Below are positions 37,094 through 47,132 of a DNA stretch of 64,000 bases, piece by piece (the stretch's first letter is position 1; every line of letters begins with the position of its first letter). The notes under the pieces are model-generated. The model had not been told where the DNA came from. It saw nothing but the letters and a program-made list of their open reading frames with translations, and did not search any database. The position numbers were made by a program, and so were the translations under genes. Source of the DNA: CAZBXD01 sp965216395 (GTDB lineage: Bacteria > Pseudomonadota > Alphaproteobacteria > Micavibrionales > SZUA-601); the NCBI GenBank assembly GCA_965216395.1, contig OZ244156.1, positions 992,001-1,056,000 of the forward strand, given 5' to 3'.

Positions 37094-37177
37094 AATCTTT
37101 TTCCTTTAAATACGGACATCCTTTTAACGATTCATTTGCCTTGAGTCAAATAAAAAATCAGATAAAACCTGATAAAT

Positions 37178-39028
37178 TTAAGCTGCTACGAGCCCTTTTT
37201 CTAAGGCATGGGCTAAACGACGGGCAAATTCGTTTGAATTTAAAACCCCCTCACCCTCCATAATACGGGCCTGATCAAGAAGTAACCACGCCGTATCTTG
37301 TGCCAAATCTTTGTTTTGATCCGTTTCAAGAATATTTTTAAGTTTTTGAACCACAGGGTGTTTTTCATTCACTTCTAAAATACGTGTTAACGTTTTATCG
37401 AGCTGATTATGCTGGCGCAATAAACGTTCCATATTGATATCCATATCGCCATCAGCCGATACAAGACGCACGGGACTATTGGTTAATGTATCGGTAAAAC
37501 GAACATCACGCACAGAATTTCCAAGTGTCTCTTTAATAAAACCAACCACGCGATCGTCATCTTTCTGATCAGATTTCTTATCCTCTTGGGAGGTTTCTGA
37601 TTGTGCTGCATCTGGTTTGACACGTGTTACAGACTGAAATTTTTTACCTTCATATTCTTGTACAGCTGGCAACCAAAATTCATCAATCGATTCATCGAGC
37701 AAAAGAACCTCGATCCCTTTGGCTTGATAGCCTTCAATATGAGGACTAGCGCGCATCAAATCAATATTTTCACCCGTAAGATAATAAATTTCTTTTTGAT
37801 CTTTTTTCATGCGTTTCACATAGTCGGATAAGGATGTGAACGCTTCACTATATGTTGTTTTAAAACGTAATATTTTTAATATTTGATCACGATGCTTAGC
37901 ATCTTCATAAACCCCTTCTTTGAGTACAGCACCGAAGTTATTGAGAAATTTTTGATAACCTTCTGAATCTTTTTCAGCCATTTTTTCAATCGTTCCAAGC
38001 ACTTTTTTAACAATGCCAGAACGAATTTTTGCCACAACTGGATTATTTTGCAACATCTCGCGTGAGACATTTAATGGCAGGTCCTGACTATCCACAACGC
38101 CTTTTAAAAAACGCAAATATGGCGGAACCAAACCGTCACAATTTTCAGTAATAAACACACGCTTAACGTATAGCTTAACTGAATGTTGACGCCGGGGATC
38201 AAATAAGTCAAACGGTTTCATCGAAGGAATGTAAAGCAAACTTGTGTATTGAATCACGCCTTCAGCGCGCCAATGAATATTCATCCATGGTTCACCTGGT
38301 GTATCTGTAATATGCGTGTAAAAGGCCTTATGTTGTTCTTGTGTCACATCCTTGCTGGGCTGCTGCCAAAGCGCATTCGCTTTGTTTAAAGTTGCTCCAT
38401 TCATTTTAATGGGAATCGCAATATGATCTGAATATTTTGTCACAATATGATCAATACGTACCTCTTCTAAAAATTCTTGTGCATCTTCCTTAAGATGGAG
38501 CGTAATTGTTGTTCCATGATCGTCACACGTTGTTTGTTCAATCGTATAACCGCTATGACCATCAGATGACCAAAGATAGGCTTGTTTTTCACCCGCTTTA
38601 AGTGTTTTCACTGTGACTTTATTGGCCACCATAAAACTCGCATAAAAACCAACACCAAACTGTCCGATCATATCCGTTTTTGCATCAGACTTTTTTGACT
38701 TACTGATTTTTTCAACCAGGGCTGCTGTTCCTGAACGCGCGATCGTTCCCAGATGCGTGATCAAATCATCACGATTCATGCCAATACCATTATCAGTAAT
38801 GGTCAAGGTTTTGGCGTGTTTATCTATAAATAGTTTAATCGCATATTCAGTCGATTGGTTTTTAAGCTTTTTATTCGTTAAGGTCAGATAACGATGATGT
38901 TCACATGCATCCGAGGCGTTAGAGATAAGTTCACGTAGAAAAACCTCACGATCTGAATAGAGCGCATTGGCTACAATATCCAATACGCGACCCACTTCGG
39001 CTTCAAAATTCATGGTTTCAACAGTCAT
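37178..39028 (-). CDS. htpG: Molecular chaperone HtpG (Hsp90)
   Basis: The bacterial Hsp90, an ATP-dependent chaperone. The GHKL ATPase domain (about 1-215) has ELISNASDACEHHR near 34-47, DNGIGMNRDDL near 79-89 and GQFGVGFYASFMVA near 121-134. The middle domain carries LPLNVSREMLQ near 316-326, and the C-terminal dimerisation domain follows. The 616-residue length is normal. A typical sigma32 promoter cannot be seen with certainty in the 77 bp before the next divergent gene. Confidence 0.98.
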   Translation of the reverse strand: MTVETMNFEAEVGRVLDIVANALYSDREVFLRELISNASDACEHHRYLTLTNKKLKNQSTEYAIKLFIDKHAKTLTITDNGIGMNRDDLITHLGTIARSGTAALVEKISKSKKSDAKTDMIGQFGVGFYASFMVANKVTVKTLKAGEKQAYLWSSDGHSGYTIEQTTCDDHGTTITLHLKEDAQEFLEEVRIDHIVTKYSDHIAIPIKMNGATLNKANALWQQPSKDVTQEQHKAFYTHITDTPGEPWMNIHWRAEGVIQYTSLLYIPSMKPFDLFDPRRQHSVKLYVKRVFITENCDGLVPPYLRFLKGVVDSQDLPLNVSREMLQNNPVVAKIRSGIVKKVLGTIEKMAEKDSEGYQKFLNNFGAVLKEGVYEDAKHRDQILKILRFKTTYSEAFTSLSDYVKRMKKDQKEIYYLTGENIDLMRASPHIEGYQAKGIEVLLLDESIDEFWLPAVQEYEGKKFQSVTRVKPDAAQSETSQEDKKSDQKDDDRVVGFIKETLGNSVRDVRFTDTLTNSPVRLVSADGDMDINMERLLRQHNQLDKTLTRILEVNEKHPVVQKLKNILETDQNKDLAQDTAWLLLDQARIMEGEGVLNSNEFARRLAHALEKGLVAA

Positions 39029-39105
39029 TTTTATCCCTTTCCAAAGAAATATTTTTAAAAAACGCTGATAAAATAAGTGATTTTAGCTTTAAAAACAAGT
39101 TACCT

Positions 39106-40149
39106 TTGTTTATAAAAATAAATTCGTATTACCTTACAAACAAATCACTATTACCATTAAATAAAGAAAAGACCAAAACCTTGCTCAACACCGATATACT
39201 CAAAGCCGAAGATCATTTAATCACCCTTGACCAAAGTGGTAAAATCATTTGGAACATAGAGAACAATAAAATTGAAGCCGCCCAACTTATTAAGGGGGAA
39301 ACGATAACGTCTCCTCAGCTTCAGTTATTAAACACACAAGAGCTCAATTCTGCCGATCTTAAAAAAATTAAAAACTACCTAGAAACGTGGTTAAATAAAC
39401 ATATCCAAACAATATTACAGCCTCTATTATCACTAGAAAATATTCCTGTTCAAGGTATGGTAAAAGGGATTGCTTTTCAACTTTTTGAAAATTTTGGTTT
39501 TTTATATCGAAAAAATCTCAATCACCTCATTAAAGATTTAACAAAAGAAGACCGCCAACTCTTAAGTAAGCGCGGTGTCCGTCTTGGCGCCTATTATATT
39601 TATCAACGTGATATGCTTAAACCTGTCGCTATCTCTTTAAGAGGCTGCTTATGGCGTATATTTAATGGTGATCATCCTATGGCTATCACACCACCAGCGG
39701 GAAATGTTTCCATGACCGTTGACCCCAAAGCCCCCAAAGATTTTTATCGTATCATTGGATTTCCTATTTTTGGCACCACTGCGGTACGTATGGATATGGT
39801 TGAACGTATCAATAGTGCAGTTTATGACGGCGCGGTTGAAGGAAAATATGTTTTTGACCCAGCCCTTGCGTCAACAATTGGTGTCAGCGTTGATGCTCTT
39901 TATCTGGTTTTGGATGATCTAGGCTTTAAACATGAAGTATCGTATGAAGAAACACCTTTAAAGGAAGGTGAAGAAACTTCTACCAAAAAAGAAATTCGTA
40001 CATATCATCTCAAAAAAATGCCCATTAAGCCATTACGTCGAAAGAGCTTTAATCACAAAAATGGTAAAAGAATTTCTGAAAAGAAAAAATCAAAACCCAC
40101 TCTTGACCCTAATTCTCCCTTTGCAGCTTTAAAAGACTTCGTTAAATAG
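39106..40149 (+). CDS. Free-standing C-terminal module of an alphaproteobacterial SUV3/MgpS-type helicase
   Basis: This 347-residue protein resembles the C-terminal half of the large (about 900-1100 residue) SUV3/MgpS-type helicases of alphaproteobacteria. Matching features are KGIAFQLFENFG near 120, GVRLGAYYIYQRDMLKP near 156-172, the RLR-LW-like segment SLRGCLWRIF, the APKDFYRIIGFP/AVRMDMVERI pair near 205-232, and the final YHLKKMP near 304. No helicase motifs (Walker A, DExH) precede it; htpG lies divergently 77 bp upstream. No ATG is found near the beginning: a TTG at 39106 is the nominal start, and the frame stays open upstream. It is either a remnant of a deleted helicase gene or a stand-alone RNA-related factor. 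Confidence 0.7.
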   Translation: MFIKINSYYLTNKSLLPLNKEKTKTLLNTDILKAEDHLITLDQSGKIIWNIENNKIEAAQLIKGETITSPQLQLLNTQELNSADLKKIKNYLETWLNKHIQTILQPLLSLENIPVQGMVKGIAFQLFENFGFLYRKNLNHLIKDLTKEDRQLLSKRGVRLGAYYIYQRDMLKPVAISLRGCLWRIFNGDHPMAITPPAGNVSMTVDPKAPKDFYRIIGFPIFGTTAVRMDMVERINSAVYDGAVEGKYVFDPALASTIGVSVDALYLVLDDLGFKHEVSYEETPLKEGEETSTKKEIRTYHLKKMPIKPLRRKSFNHKNGKRISEKKKSKPTLDPNSPFAALKDFVK

Positions 40150-40167
40150 TATTTTTTACTGCAGAGA

Positions 40168-41370
40168 TTAAGATTTTACCTTTTCAGCCAATAAGGTTTG
40201 ATATGTTTCCAATACACATTGACACATATTTTCAATACTAAAATTATCCGCCACATGTGACATAGCCGCCGTTGCCAGATTGGCGCGTTGCGCATCGCTC
40301 AAACTCAGAGCCTCGTCAATAGCTTGGGCAAGTGCTACGGGATCATTAGGATCAACAAGCCAACCTGCCTTACCGTCTAATACTACTTCAGGCACAGCGC
40401 CAATATTGGTGGCAACCACGGGGCATCCCATTGCTTGTGCTTCGGCAGCCATGCGACCAAAACCTTCTGGCACAATACTGCTGGCCACAACAACTGATGC
40501 AAGACGATACGCAGCGGGCATATCATTACAAGGTCCGTATATTTTTAACATGCTTTCAACACCTAAATTTTTGGCTAAGTCACTCAATTCTTCTTGATAT
40601 CGGATATTTTCTGGCTTCGCACCAAAAATAGCGCAATGCACATTTTTATTTTTCAAATGCGCTAAGGCTTCAACAAAAACATTTACACCTTTAATACGTG
40701 TCAACCTCGAAGGGAGCAAGACAACTGGTTTATCATCCGGTAAATTTAAGTGACGTGCCATGCCAACCATACGCTGTGCATTTACCGAATTAGGATGAAA
40801 TTTTTCCAACGCAATTCCACGATAAGCTAAATTAATAATGGATGGATCCACCCCGTAATGATCAACAATATGCTGTTTAATAAATTCAGATATAGCGATA
40901 ATTCTTTGCCCTTTGGCCATGACACTATTGTAATGGCGCTTCAATTTAGATTTATATTTATAGGCCGCATGAAAGGTTGTCATATAAGATGCATCTGTCT
41001 TTTGACATGCTTTTAAGGCGACCCATGCGGGGGCGCGCGATCGCGCATGCACGATATCCACATTATATTCTTTAATAATCTGACATAATTTTTTGATATT
41101 CTGCCACATGATATATGGATTTTTTGAATGAACAGGCAGCTTAATATGTTGCCCTCCTTTGCGTTCAACTTCTGATGCCCAGACACCACCATTACTGACA
41201 ACAATCCCTTTGCCCCCAGCTTGCGTAATGGCTGAGACAACATCCACACATGAACGCTCTGCCCCCCCCATATTAAGAGAAGGAATAATTTGTAAGATCG
41301 TTGCCGATATCCCTTTCTCATTTTTTAAGGGATAGGTTTCATAAGGATTATCACGAAGATTTTTAATCAT
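40168..41370 (-). CDS. Glycosyltransferase family 4 protein
   Basis: A 400-residue GT-B retaining glycosyltransferase. The N-terminal lobe has SLNMGGAERSCVDV near 31-44; the C-terminal nucleotide-sugar-binding lobe carries the EX7E motif in PEGFGRMAAEAQAMGCPVVA (near 317-336) and EVVLDGKAGWLVDP after it. It probably adds a sugar in surface polysaccharide or LPS assembly. Donor and acceptor are unknown; it stands alone, with convergent and divergent neighbours. Confidence 0.9.
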   Translation of the reverse strand: MIKNLRDNPYETYPLKNEKGISATILQIIPSLNMGGAERSCVDVVSAITQAGGKGIVVSNGGVWASEVERKGGQHIKLPVHSKNPYIMWQNIKKLCQIIKEYNVDIVHARSRAPAWVALKACQKTDASYMTTFHAAYKYKSKLKRHYNSVMAKGQRIIAISEFIKQHIVDHYGVDPSIINLAYRGIALEKFHPNSVNAQRMVGMARHLNLPDDKPVVLLPSRLTRIKGVNVFVEALAHLKNKNVHCAIFGAKPENIRYQEELSDLAKNLGVESMLKIYGPCNDMPAAYRLASVVVASSIVPEGFGRMAAEAQAMGCPVVATNIGAVPEVVLDGKAGWLVDPNDPVALAQAIDEALSLSDAQRANLATAAMSHVADNFSIENMCQCVLETYQTLLAEKVKS

Positions 41371-41453
41371 AATTTATTTTTCTTTATTTTTAAGGATATT
41401 TGGTCTTAATATCTTAACCAAAATTCGCCATAGCTTAATCGGAAAAAACCATC

Positions 41454-42203
41454 ATGACAATCAAAAGAATTTATCACGCCAATAGTGATCAGATCGCCTA
41501 TCGCAAAACAGAAGGTGTGCATTCAGATCAAAAACCTGGCATTGTGTTTCTCGGTGGCTCGCAATCAGACATGAATGCAACCAAGGCGGTAGCTATAGAA
41601 AAATATTGCCAAAAAAATGATCGTTCTTGTATCGTTTTTGATTATTACGGCCATGGTCAATCCAGTGGCGTTTACGAAAAAGGAACGATTGGACAATGGC
41701 TTAAAGACACATTAGCTGTTATCGATCAACTGACCTCTGGTCCTTTAATCTTGGTGGGCAGTAGTTTAGGCGGTTGGCTTATGTTTCTCGCCTGTCTTGA
41801 GCGTTCTGAACGTATTGCCAAACTCATCGGTATATCAGCCGCCCCTGATTTTACGCACACCCTCATGTGGCCAGCTTTATCAGATGAACAAAAACATGAA
41901 ATTGATATAAAAGGACTGATTAAAATTCCAAGCGGTCGCCCCGATAGCCCTTATATTATCTCAAAACAGCTTATCGAAAGTGGAAAAAAGCACCTTATTC
42001 TTGGGGAAGATATCAATGTGACCTGCCCCGTGCACCTTTTTCAAGGTATGCAGGACCATGAAGTCCCTGCTGATTACCCTGTGCGAATCGCACAAAAATT
42101 AAAAAGTGATGATGTAAAAATAACAATCGTTAAAAATGCAAGCCATGGCTTTTCTAAACCTGAACATATTGACCTAATTATAAAAGCGATTGAGACTGAT
42201 TAA
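41454..42203 (+). CDS. Alpha/beta hydrolase (ABHD10-like)
   Basis: A 249-residue serine hydrolase. The nucleophile elbow is GSSLGGW near 101-107 (Ser103). The acid is probably the Asp in QGMQDHEVP near 202 and the His is in NASHGFS near 230. The oxyanion segment FLGGSQSD near 31 is like that of the mitochondrial ABHD10 acyl-protein thioesterase family, which has alphaproteobacterial relatives. The substrate is unknown. It is divergent from the glycosyltransferase and convergent with the coiled-coil gene. Confidence 0.87.
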   Translation: MTIKRIYHANSDQIAYRKTEGVHSDQKPGIVFLGGSQSDMNATKAVAIEKYCQKNDRSCIVFDYYGHGQSSGVYEKGTIGQWLKDTLAVIDQLTSGPLILVGSSLGGWLMFLACLERSERIAKLIGISAAPDFTHTLMWPALSDEQKHEIDIKGLIKIPSGRPDSPYIISKQLIESGKKHLILGEDINVTCPVHLFQGMQDHEVPADYPVRIAQKLKSDDVKITIVKNASHGFSKPEHIDLIIKAIETD

Positions 42204-42207
42204 GGAT

Positions 42208-43464
42208 TTAAGCTGTCATTCCGCCCATACCGCCACCCGATGATGGGCTTGCCGCTCTTGCTTGGGCATTAGGGCCTGCTGCGTTAGTGGCATTGATCGC
42301 TGTTCCCATTTCTAAGTTGTTTGAACTGAAATATGTTTGCGTCATCTCAACACTGGTTAACTGTGTACCAGTGTCACTTAAAGAAATGCTCTTAATTTCA
42401 AGCGTGGTTTGATCCACTTCAACCGCTGTTGCGGCCACTTCTTGATTAGTCGATTCAAGTTCATATTGAAACTGAAGCGCAGGATTAATATCCGCATCCA
42501 TATCCGCCGCATTTTCAATAGAAGATTGTTTGCCATTTAATTCATTTTGCTTAGCTTCATAAGTGTTTCTATATTCTGTAACATCGTCTTGTGTTAATTC
42601 GGAGCTTTTTAAAATTCTGTTTTGCATGGATTTAGACATTGCATCCTCAGTTCCATTAGCGATATCTTGCCAGGCTTCAGCTTTTATTCGACCGTCTACT
42701 TGTTTTTCAAGCGCATGCGACCAATCAAGAGAAGGATTGACGTTCATTTTTTGTAATAGTTTATTATCGCTTTGATTTTGTGACTGTTTTTTCGCATTCA
42801 CATCAGACAGTGCGTTTTTAAATTTGGTACGCTCAATGCTCGATTTTGTTTTCTTATTGGATGATTTAAATACTTTTGGGAATTTAGGAACCAAAAGTGC
42901 TAACACAGTGATGATAGCCAATACTGGCAAATAGTGTAAAAGTCCTTTGATTCGAAGGCGTTTTCTCTGTTTTTTTGCTTTAGTAAGATTTTCTTTAGCA
43001 TCTTCAACAGCCTGTATTTTATTATCAAATTCTTTTTTATCTTTTTCATACTGTTTTTGAGCTTGTTCATTTTCTTTTTCTTTTTTTCTTGTTTTTTCAA
43101 ATTCTTCTAATTTTTGAGTCTGTTCTTTAATTGCTGAAGTTTGTGCAGTAATCTGATCTTTTAAAATCTGATTATGATCTTGTAGAGCTTGTATCGCTTC
43201 TTTTAAAAATTCATTATTACTATCTTTTTCTGATTTATTTTTATCTTCTGGTTTATTTTTAACCTTAGGTGCAGGTCTAGGCTGTGCAGGGGATGCATCA
43301 ACAATTTTTACACTTACGGCAGTCCAGCTATCTGTTGCAGATGTTTGTTTCGCAGATTTTTGGGAGGTCTTTTTCTGTTTTTTTGACGCAGAATTTTTAT
43401 TCTGACCTTTATCCGGATCAGGTTTAAGTTTCTTTTTTGTATTATTTTTACCAGTAACTTTCAT
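42208..43464 (-). CDS. Coiled-coil single-pass membrane protein next to DotA
   Basis: A 418-residue protein I do not recognise. Residues 1-85 are Lys/Ser/Pro-rich and disordered. Residues 85-175 form a highly charged predicted coiled coil. One membrane segment (HYLPVLAIITVLALLVP, about 180-196) follows, then a 220-residue Gln/Asn/Ser-rich domain ending in a GGGMGGM tail. It lacks a signal peptide, so the coiled coil is likely cytoplasmic and the C-terminal domain periplasmic. It lies 118 bp downstream of the dotA-like gene on the same strand and may belong to the same secretion apparatus; that is inference from position. Confidence 0.75.
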   Translation of the reverse strand: MKVTGKNNTKKKLKPDPDKGQNKNSASKKQKKTSQKSAKQTSATDSWTAVSVKIVDASPAQPRPAPKVKNKPEDKNKSEKDSNNEFLKEAIQALQDHNQILKDQITAQTSAIKEQTQKLEEFEKTRKKEKENEQAQKQYEKDKKEFDNKIQAVEDAKENLTKAKKQRKRLRIKGLLHYLPVLAIITVLALLVPKFPKVFKSSNKKTKSSIERTKFKNALSDVNAKKQSQNQSDNKLLQKMNVNPSLDWSHALEKQVDGRIKAEAWQDIANGTEDAMSKSMQNRILKSSELTQDDVTEYRNTYEAKQNELNGKQSSIENAADMDADINPALQFQYELESTNQEVAATAVEVDQTTLEIKSISLSDTGTQLTSVEMTQTYFSSNNLEMGTAINATNAAGPNAQARAASPSSGGGMGGMTA

Positions 43465-43582
43465 ATCTACATCTATTTTTTAAAAGGTATAATCTTAAAC
43501 TTATTCTACCATAAATTATCCAATATGTAAACAAAATAGCATAAGAAGATTACATATTTATTAACATAATGTACCAATTAAA

Positions 43583-46228
43583 TTAAGGATTGTTTTGGGT
43601 ATTTGGGTTCTGCGGTGGTGTAGCATTTTGAGCTGCCTCACTCGAATTTCTATATTTAGCGAGAGCGTTTTTAACACCATCTTTTGCGTTACGAGCATCC
43701 ATATGCATCTCTAAACCTGTTGGCTGGAGTCTGTCAATCGCGCGCACCATAGCATAAGTGTTAAGGTCTTGAAGCCCAGCCTTCGTAAAGCCACCATAAC
43801 CTTCAACTGCCTCACCAACCCAGCGCATAAATTTATTGGGCATTTCATCAATCAGTTTGAAAACGGAATTACCAATGCTGTAAATCGCAAAGGTGTAAAC
43901 AATTCCGTATAAAAAAGAACCTCCTACATCAGATGAAAAAATGGCAAACCCGTGATTAAAAAATACTACTGAGGCGGAAAAGAGAAGTACTGTTCCAACG
44001 AGAGCCATAACAATGATTGTTGGCCGCAACATAATTTCAAAAATCATCATCGCCCCCGCCTTTGCTTTGTCACCAAAGATGCCATCACCACCAATGGATA
44101 TAAAAGATAAGGCCCAAAGTGGCATCCCCACCACAGCTTCAAAAATACTGATTACCCATTCAATGACCGCAAAGCTAAAATAAACAAATGGCATAAAAGG
44201 GAGAATCAACGTTAATACTAGTCCAGAGACCATAAAAATACTCCCTATCGTAAATAAAATATTACCTCCTGTTGGTGACCAATAAGAAATAACCACACCA
44301 CCAGCCCAAGATACGAGACCCTCAATAACCAAGCTATTACCGAGCTTAGAAAGTTGCCCCAATGGGTTTAAATTACTAGAATCTCTAAGAGCATCCTTGA
44401 GATAACCTGGAAGCCAGTAAGAAAAACTATATTCTGCGCCATCAGGTTTATCACGACTTTGTTGGCTGTCGCTCAAAGTTGGTTCGTAGGCTGTTGAATA
44501 TTTCAATAAATCAGTCAGCCCTGGTACCTCAATCGGATTTTTAACGAACCAAAGATTGGTTTTATTAAGAACGCGAAACACCTTTCGCGACGCCTCCCTC
44601 TCACTGGTACAAAACCAAGAAACAACGGCGGAATCACATAAACTTTGGAACAAACTATCCTCTGCACCAGGTTCGGACGGTAATGCATTATGATCTGTAA
44701 ACAAAAGGGGCATTTTAGTTATTTTGGGGCGCGTTGAAATTGCCTTTGATATATCTGCGTTGAGCTGATTGAGACGTATATAAAACCCCCCAGCCCCAGC
44801 CCATCCGTTACCCGCACCATCTTCAATAGCTTGCATCGCGACAGCGTCCATTTGCGCCAAAACATCTTCCCATTCAGATGTGGCAAAAAACTTATCTTCA
44901 ACAATATCATAACCTAATCTTTGCCAATATAAATCAAAGATCCATTCAGTAAGAACGGTTTCGATTGTTAGTATATCAGGTATATCCGCATCCATATTAG
45001 AAATCATTCCAGAAACAACATCATCTACTTCATTTTGCATGATGCTTGTTCCACTATCAGGTGCCAATAATGTCGTTCCAATATCAACATAAGACTCTTG
45101 GACTTTTTGCGCAAAAGCCCCCATTGAAACAGTTATCGGCGCACCATTGGAGTCTGTGACCGTATAGGAGGCACTGGTACTTTCAGCGTCAGCAATAGGT
45201 ATTTTCACCTCACCACAAAAGTCCGGATGTAATTTAGTACCATATTTATAAACCTTATAATTAACGCCCCCACTGCTAGATTCTGTACTACGCACAGATA
45301 TTTTATAATCAAAAACAGCATTTGTTGAGATCTCATTCCATGCTTTTTGACAAAGCTTTACCATTAAAGCACCGCGGACAAATTTATAACCATAATCAGG
45401 AGGAATGGCCGAGACGAGCTTACCAGACGTAAACATGCTTAAACCATTAAACCAAACATTGGTTGCCAAACCGGATCCCCAATGCGCTGCTTGAAAAACA
45501 GCTAATTGTGCCGAATTATATCCGCCACCAACAGGAACAAGGAGACCAATGGCCACAGCAAGGCGAATCGGCGCCCAAACCGTGTTAAATTTTTGGCCAA
45601 AAGGCTGGCCCGTCTGCGCACTTTCCGCCACAGTAACAATGATCAGATAGATCACAATAAACGCCGCAATAATCAGCATGGCCTGACTATAAGTCGATAG
45701 CATTTCTTTAAAAACAATCGTCATAAATGAACGTGTATCTGCTTGATCATCATTACCTGTCCAAATATTTTGAAGGCCTGTCTCACCAAAAACATTGTGC
45801 AAAAATATATAAGCAAGATCTTTGTTTTCAGCAACCTGATCTGGGTTGTTAAAATACTGCGCTTGAGCGTTTGAAACACTGGTTCCTAATTGTATAACAA
45901 TCAGAGCGACCATAATAATAGAGGTTAAAAACCCTAAAATAACGGCAAAGAACATACAAATTTGGGGAATATTTTTCTTACTAAAAACAACATTACTGGC
46001 CGCTAGACCAACAATATCACGGAAACGGTATTGACCAATATTTTGTGTTAAAAGACACGGATGATTGCGTGGAATCAACCCAGCGGCCCCAAAAGTAATT
46101 GTGAATATATGAAGAAAATGCGCTACGACACCGGCCAAACGGCGTAAACGCGGCAAAATACCGGGTAAAAGGACATATTTTGCAACCCGTCCGGTCGTGA
46201 TTTTATTAATATTTTGCGATGAATTCAC
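43583..46228 (-). CDS. DotA/TraY family type IVB secretion/conjugation membrane protein
   Basis: An 881-residue polytopic membrane protein. Hydrophobic segments lie near 105-130, 185-205, 225-240, then a long periplasmic domain (about 250-640), then further segments near 665-740, 785-805 and 825-840. The region MPLWALSFISIGGDGIFG followed by FEIMLRPTIIVMALVG (about 740-785) is the characteristic DotA/TraY block. DotA is an inner-membrane component of the Dot/Icm type IVB system of Legionella, related to TraY of IncI plasmids. The nominal start is GTG 46228. No other recognisable dot/icm gene lies in the window; the rest of the system must be elsewhere or absent. Confidence 0.88.
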   Translation of the reverse strand: MNSSQNINKITTGRVAKYVLLPGILPRLRRLAGVVAHFLHIFTITFGAAGLIPRNHPCLLTQNIGQYRFRDIVGLAASNVVFSKKNIPQICMFFAVILGFLTSIIMVALIVIQLGTSVSNAQAQYFNNPDQVAENKDLAYIFLHNVFGETGLQNIWTGNDDQADTRSFMTIVFKEMLSTYSQAMLIIAAFIVIYLIIVTVAESAQTGQPFGQKFNTVWAPIRLAVAIGLLVPVGGGYNSAQLAVFQAAHWGSGLATNVWFNGLSMFTSGKLVSAIPPDYGYKFVRGALMVKLCQKAWNEISTNAVFDYKISVRSTESSSGGVNYKVYKYGTKLHPDFCGEVKIPIADAESTSASYTVTDSNGAPITVSMGAFAQKVQESYVDIGTTLLAPDSGTSIMQNEVDDVVSGMISNMDADIPDILTIETVLTEWIFDLYWQRLGYDIVEDKFFATSEWEDVLAQMDAVAMQAIEDGAGNGWAGAGGFYIRLNQLNADISKAISTRPKITKMPLLFTDHNALPSEPGAEDSLFQSLCDSAVVSWFCTSEREASRKVFRVLNKTNLWFVKNPIEVPGLTDLLKYSTAYEPTLSDSQQSRDKPDGAEYSFSYWLPGYLKDALRDSSNLNPLGQLSKLGNSLVIEGLVSWAGGVVISYWSPTGGNILFTIGSIFMVSGLVLTLILPFMPFVYFSFAVIEWVISIFEAVVGMPLWALSFISIGGDGIFGDKAKAGAMMIFEIMLRPTIIVMALVGTVLLFSASVVFFNHGFAIFSSDVGGSFLYGIVYTFAIYSIGNSVFKLIDEMPNKFMRWVGEAVEGYGGFTKAGLQDLNTYAMVRAIDRLQPTGLEMHMDARNAKDGVKNALAKYRNSSEAAQNATPPQNPNTQNNP

Positions 46229-46406
46229 GCTTAAAATACTTTCTGTTACAACATTTCAAAGTCATTATAGCAAAAATTTCAATAAAATTCTATATAATTT
46301 TTATAAAAAATTAATAAAAGCTGTTAACTTTGAGCATAAAATGAATATATCGCATGATTATTCAAATAAAAAGTTAAGAATATAGGTCAATTAATTTAGA
46401 AAAAAA

Positions 46407-47132
46407 TTAGCTGGCCGCTTCAACGGTGGCGACAAATTGTTTTAATCGCTCTGATTCTGGATTTATAAGGATTTTCGAACTTCCTTGCTCAACAACCTTA
46501 CCACCATCCATAAAAACGATATGATCGGCCGCACGGCGGGCAAAACCAATTAAATGCGTAATAATAAAAACACCAATTCCATTATCACGCACCGCTTGGA
46601 GACGTGACAGAATTCTAGCCACTTGTTCAACATCAAGCGCAGAAGTAATTTCATCCAGTAAAAGATATTGCGGATCCAACATAAGGGCACGCGCCATGGC
46701 GACACGTTGTCTTTGACCCAACGAAGCTTCGTTAGGATAGTTATCAATAAAATGACCCATTTCAAAGAAATCGATTAATTCTGCCAATTTTTCATTTGGA
46801 TTATTATTCACGTTACGCGCCGGCAATAAAACATTTTCACGTAATGTCATATGCGGCCAAAGAAAAAGGGATTGAAAAACCACAGTTGTTTTCGGCCATG
46901 GTGGCGTAACTTGCTCTCCCTCGTTAAGTGGGAACTTATACACTTGGCCATCAATTTCAATCGATCCAGAATCCGGATATTCAAGCAACCCCATAGCGCG
47001 GAGCAAAGTTGTTTTACCCGTCCCACTTGGGCCAATTAAGCAGGTAATTTTGCCCGGTTCAATTTGCAAGTCAACACCGTCTAAAACTGTGTTGTTACCA
47101 AAGGATTTTTTAATATTTTTACCAATAATCAT
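46407..47132 (-). CDS. Amino-acid-type ABC transporter ATP-binding protein
   Basis: A 241-residue ABC ATPase of the polar amino acid (GlnQ/HisP) group. Walker A GPSGTGKTTLLRAMG near 33-47, Q-loop VFQSLFLWPH near 85-94, signature LGQRQRVAMARAL (LSGGQ degenerate as SLGQR) near 140-152, Walker B YLLLDEITSALD near 159-170 and the switch His in FIITHLIG near 195. Its ATG overlaps the stop of the binding-protein gene upstream as ATGA. Works with the permease at 48817-49482. Confidence 0.93.
   Translation of the reverse strand: MIIGKNIKKSFGNNTVLDGVDLQIEPGKITCLIGPSGTGKTTLLRAMGLLEYPDSGSIEIDGQVYKFPLNEGEQVTPPWPKTTVVFQSLFLWPHMTLRENVLLPARNVNNNPNEKLAELIDFFEMGHFIDNYPNEASLGQRQRVAMARALMLDPQYLLLDEITSALDVEQVARILSRLQAVRDNGIGVFIITHLIGFARRAADHIVFMDGGKVVEQGSSKILINPESERLKQFVATVEAAS

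Noticed and set aside
36669..37144. Plus-strand frames opposite rnpA and rpmH
   Set aside because: They are shadows of the Arg/Lys-rich minus-strand genes.
42208..43464. The coiled-coil protein as IcmE/DotG or another named Dot/Icm subunit
   Set aside because: No repeat structure or conserved domain of those families can be seen; only position links it to DotA.
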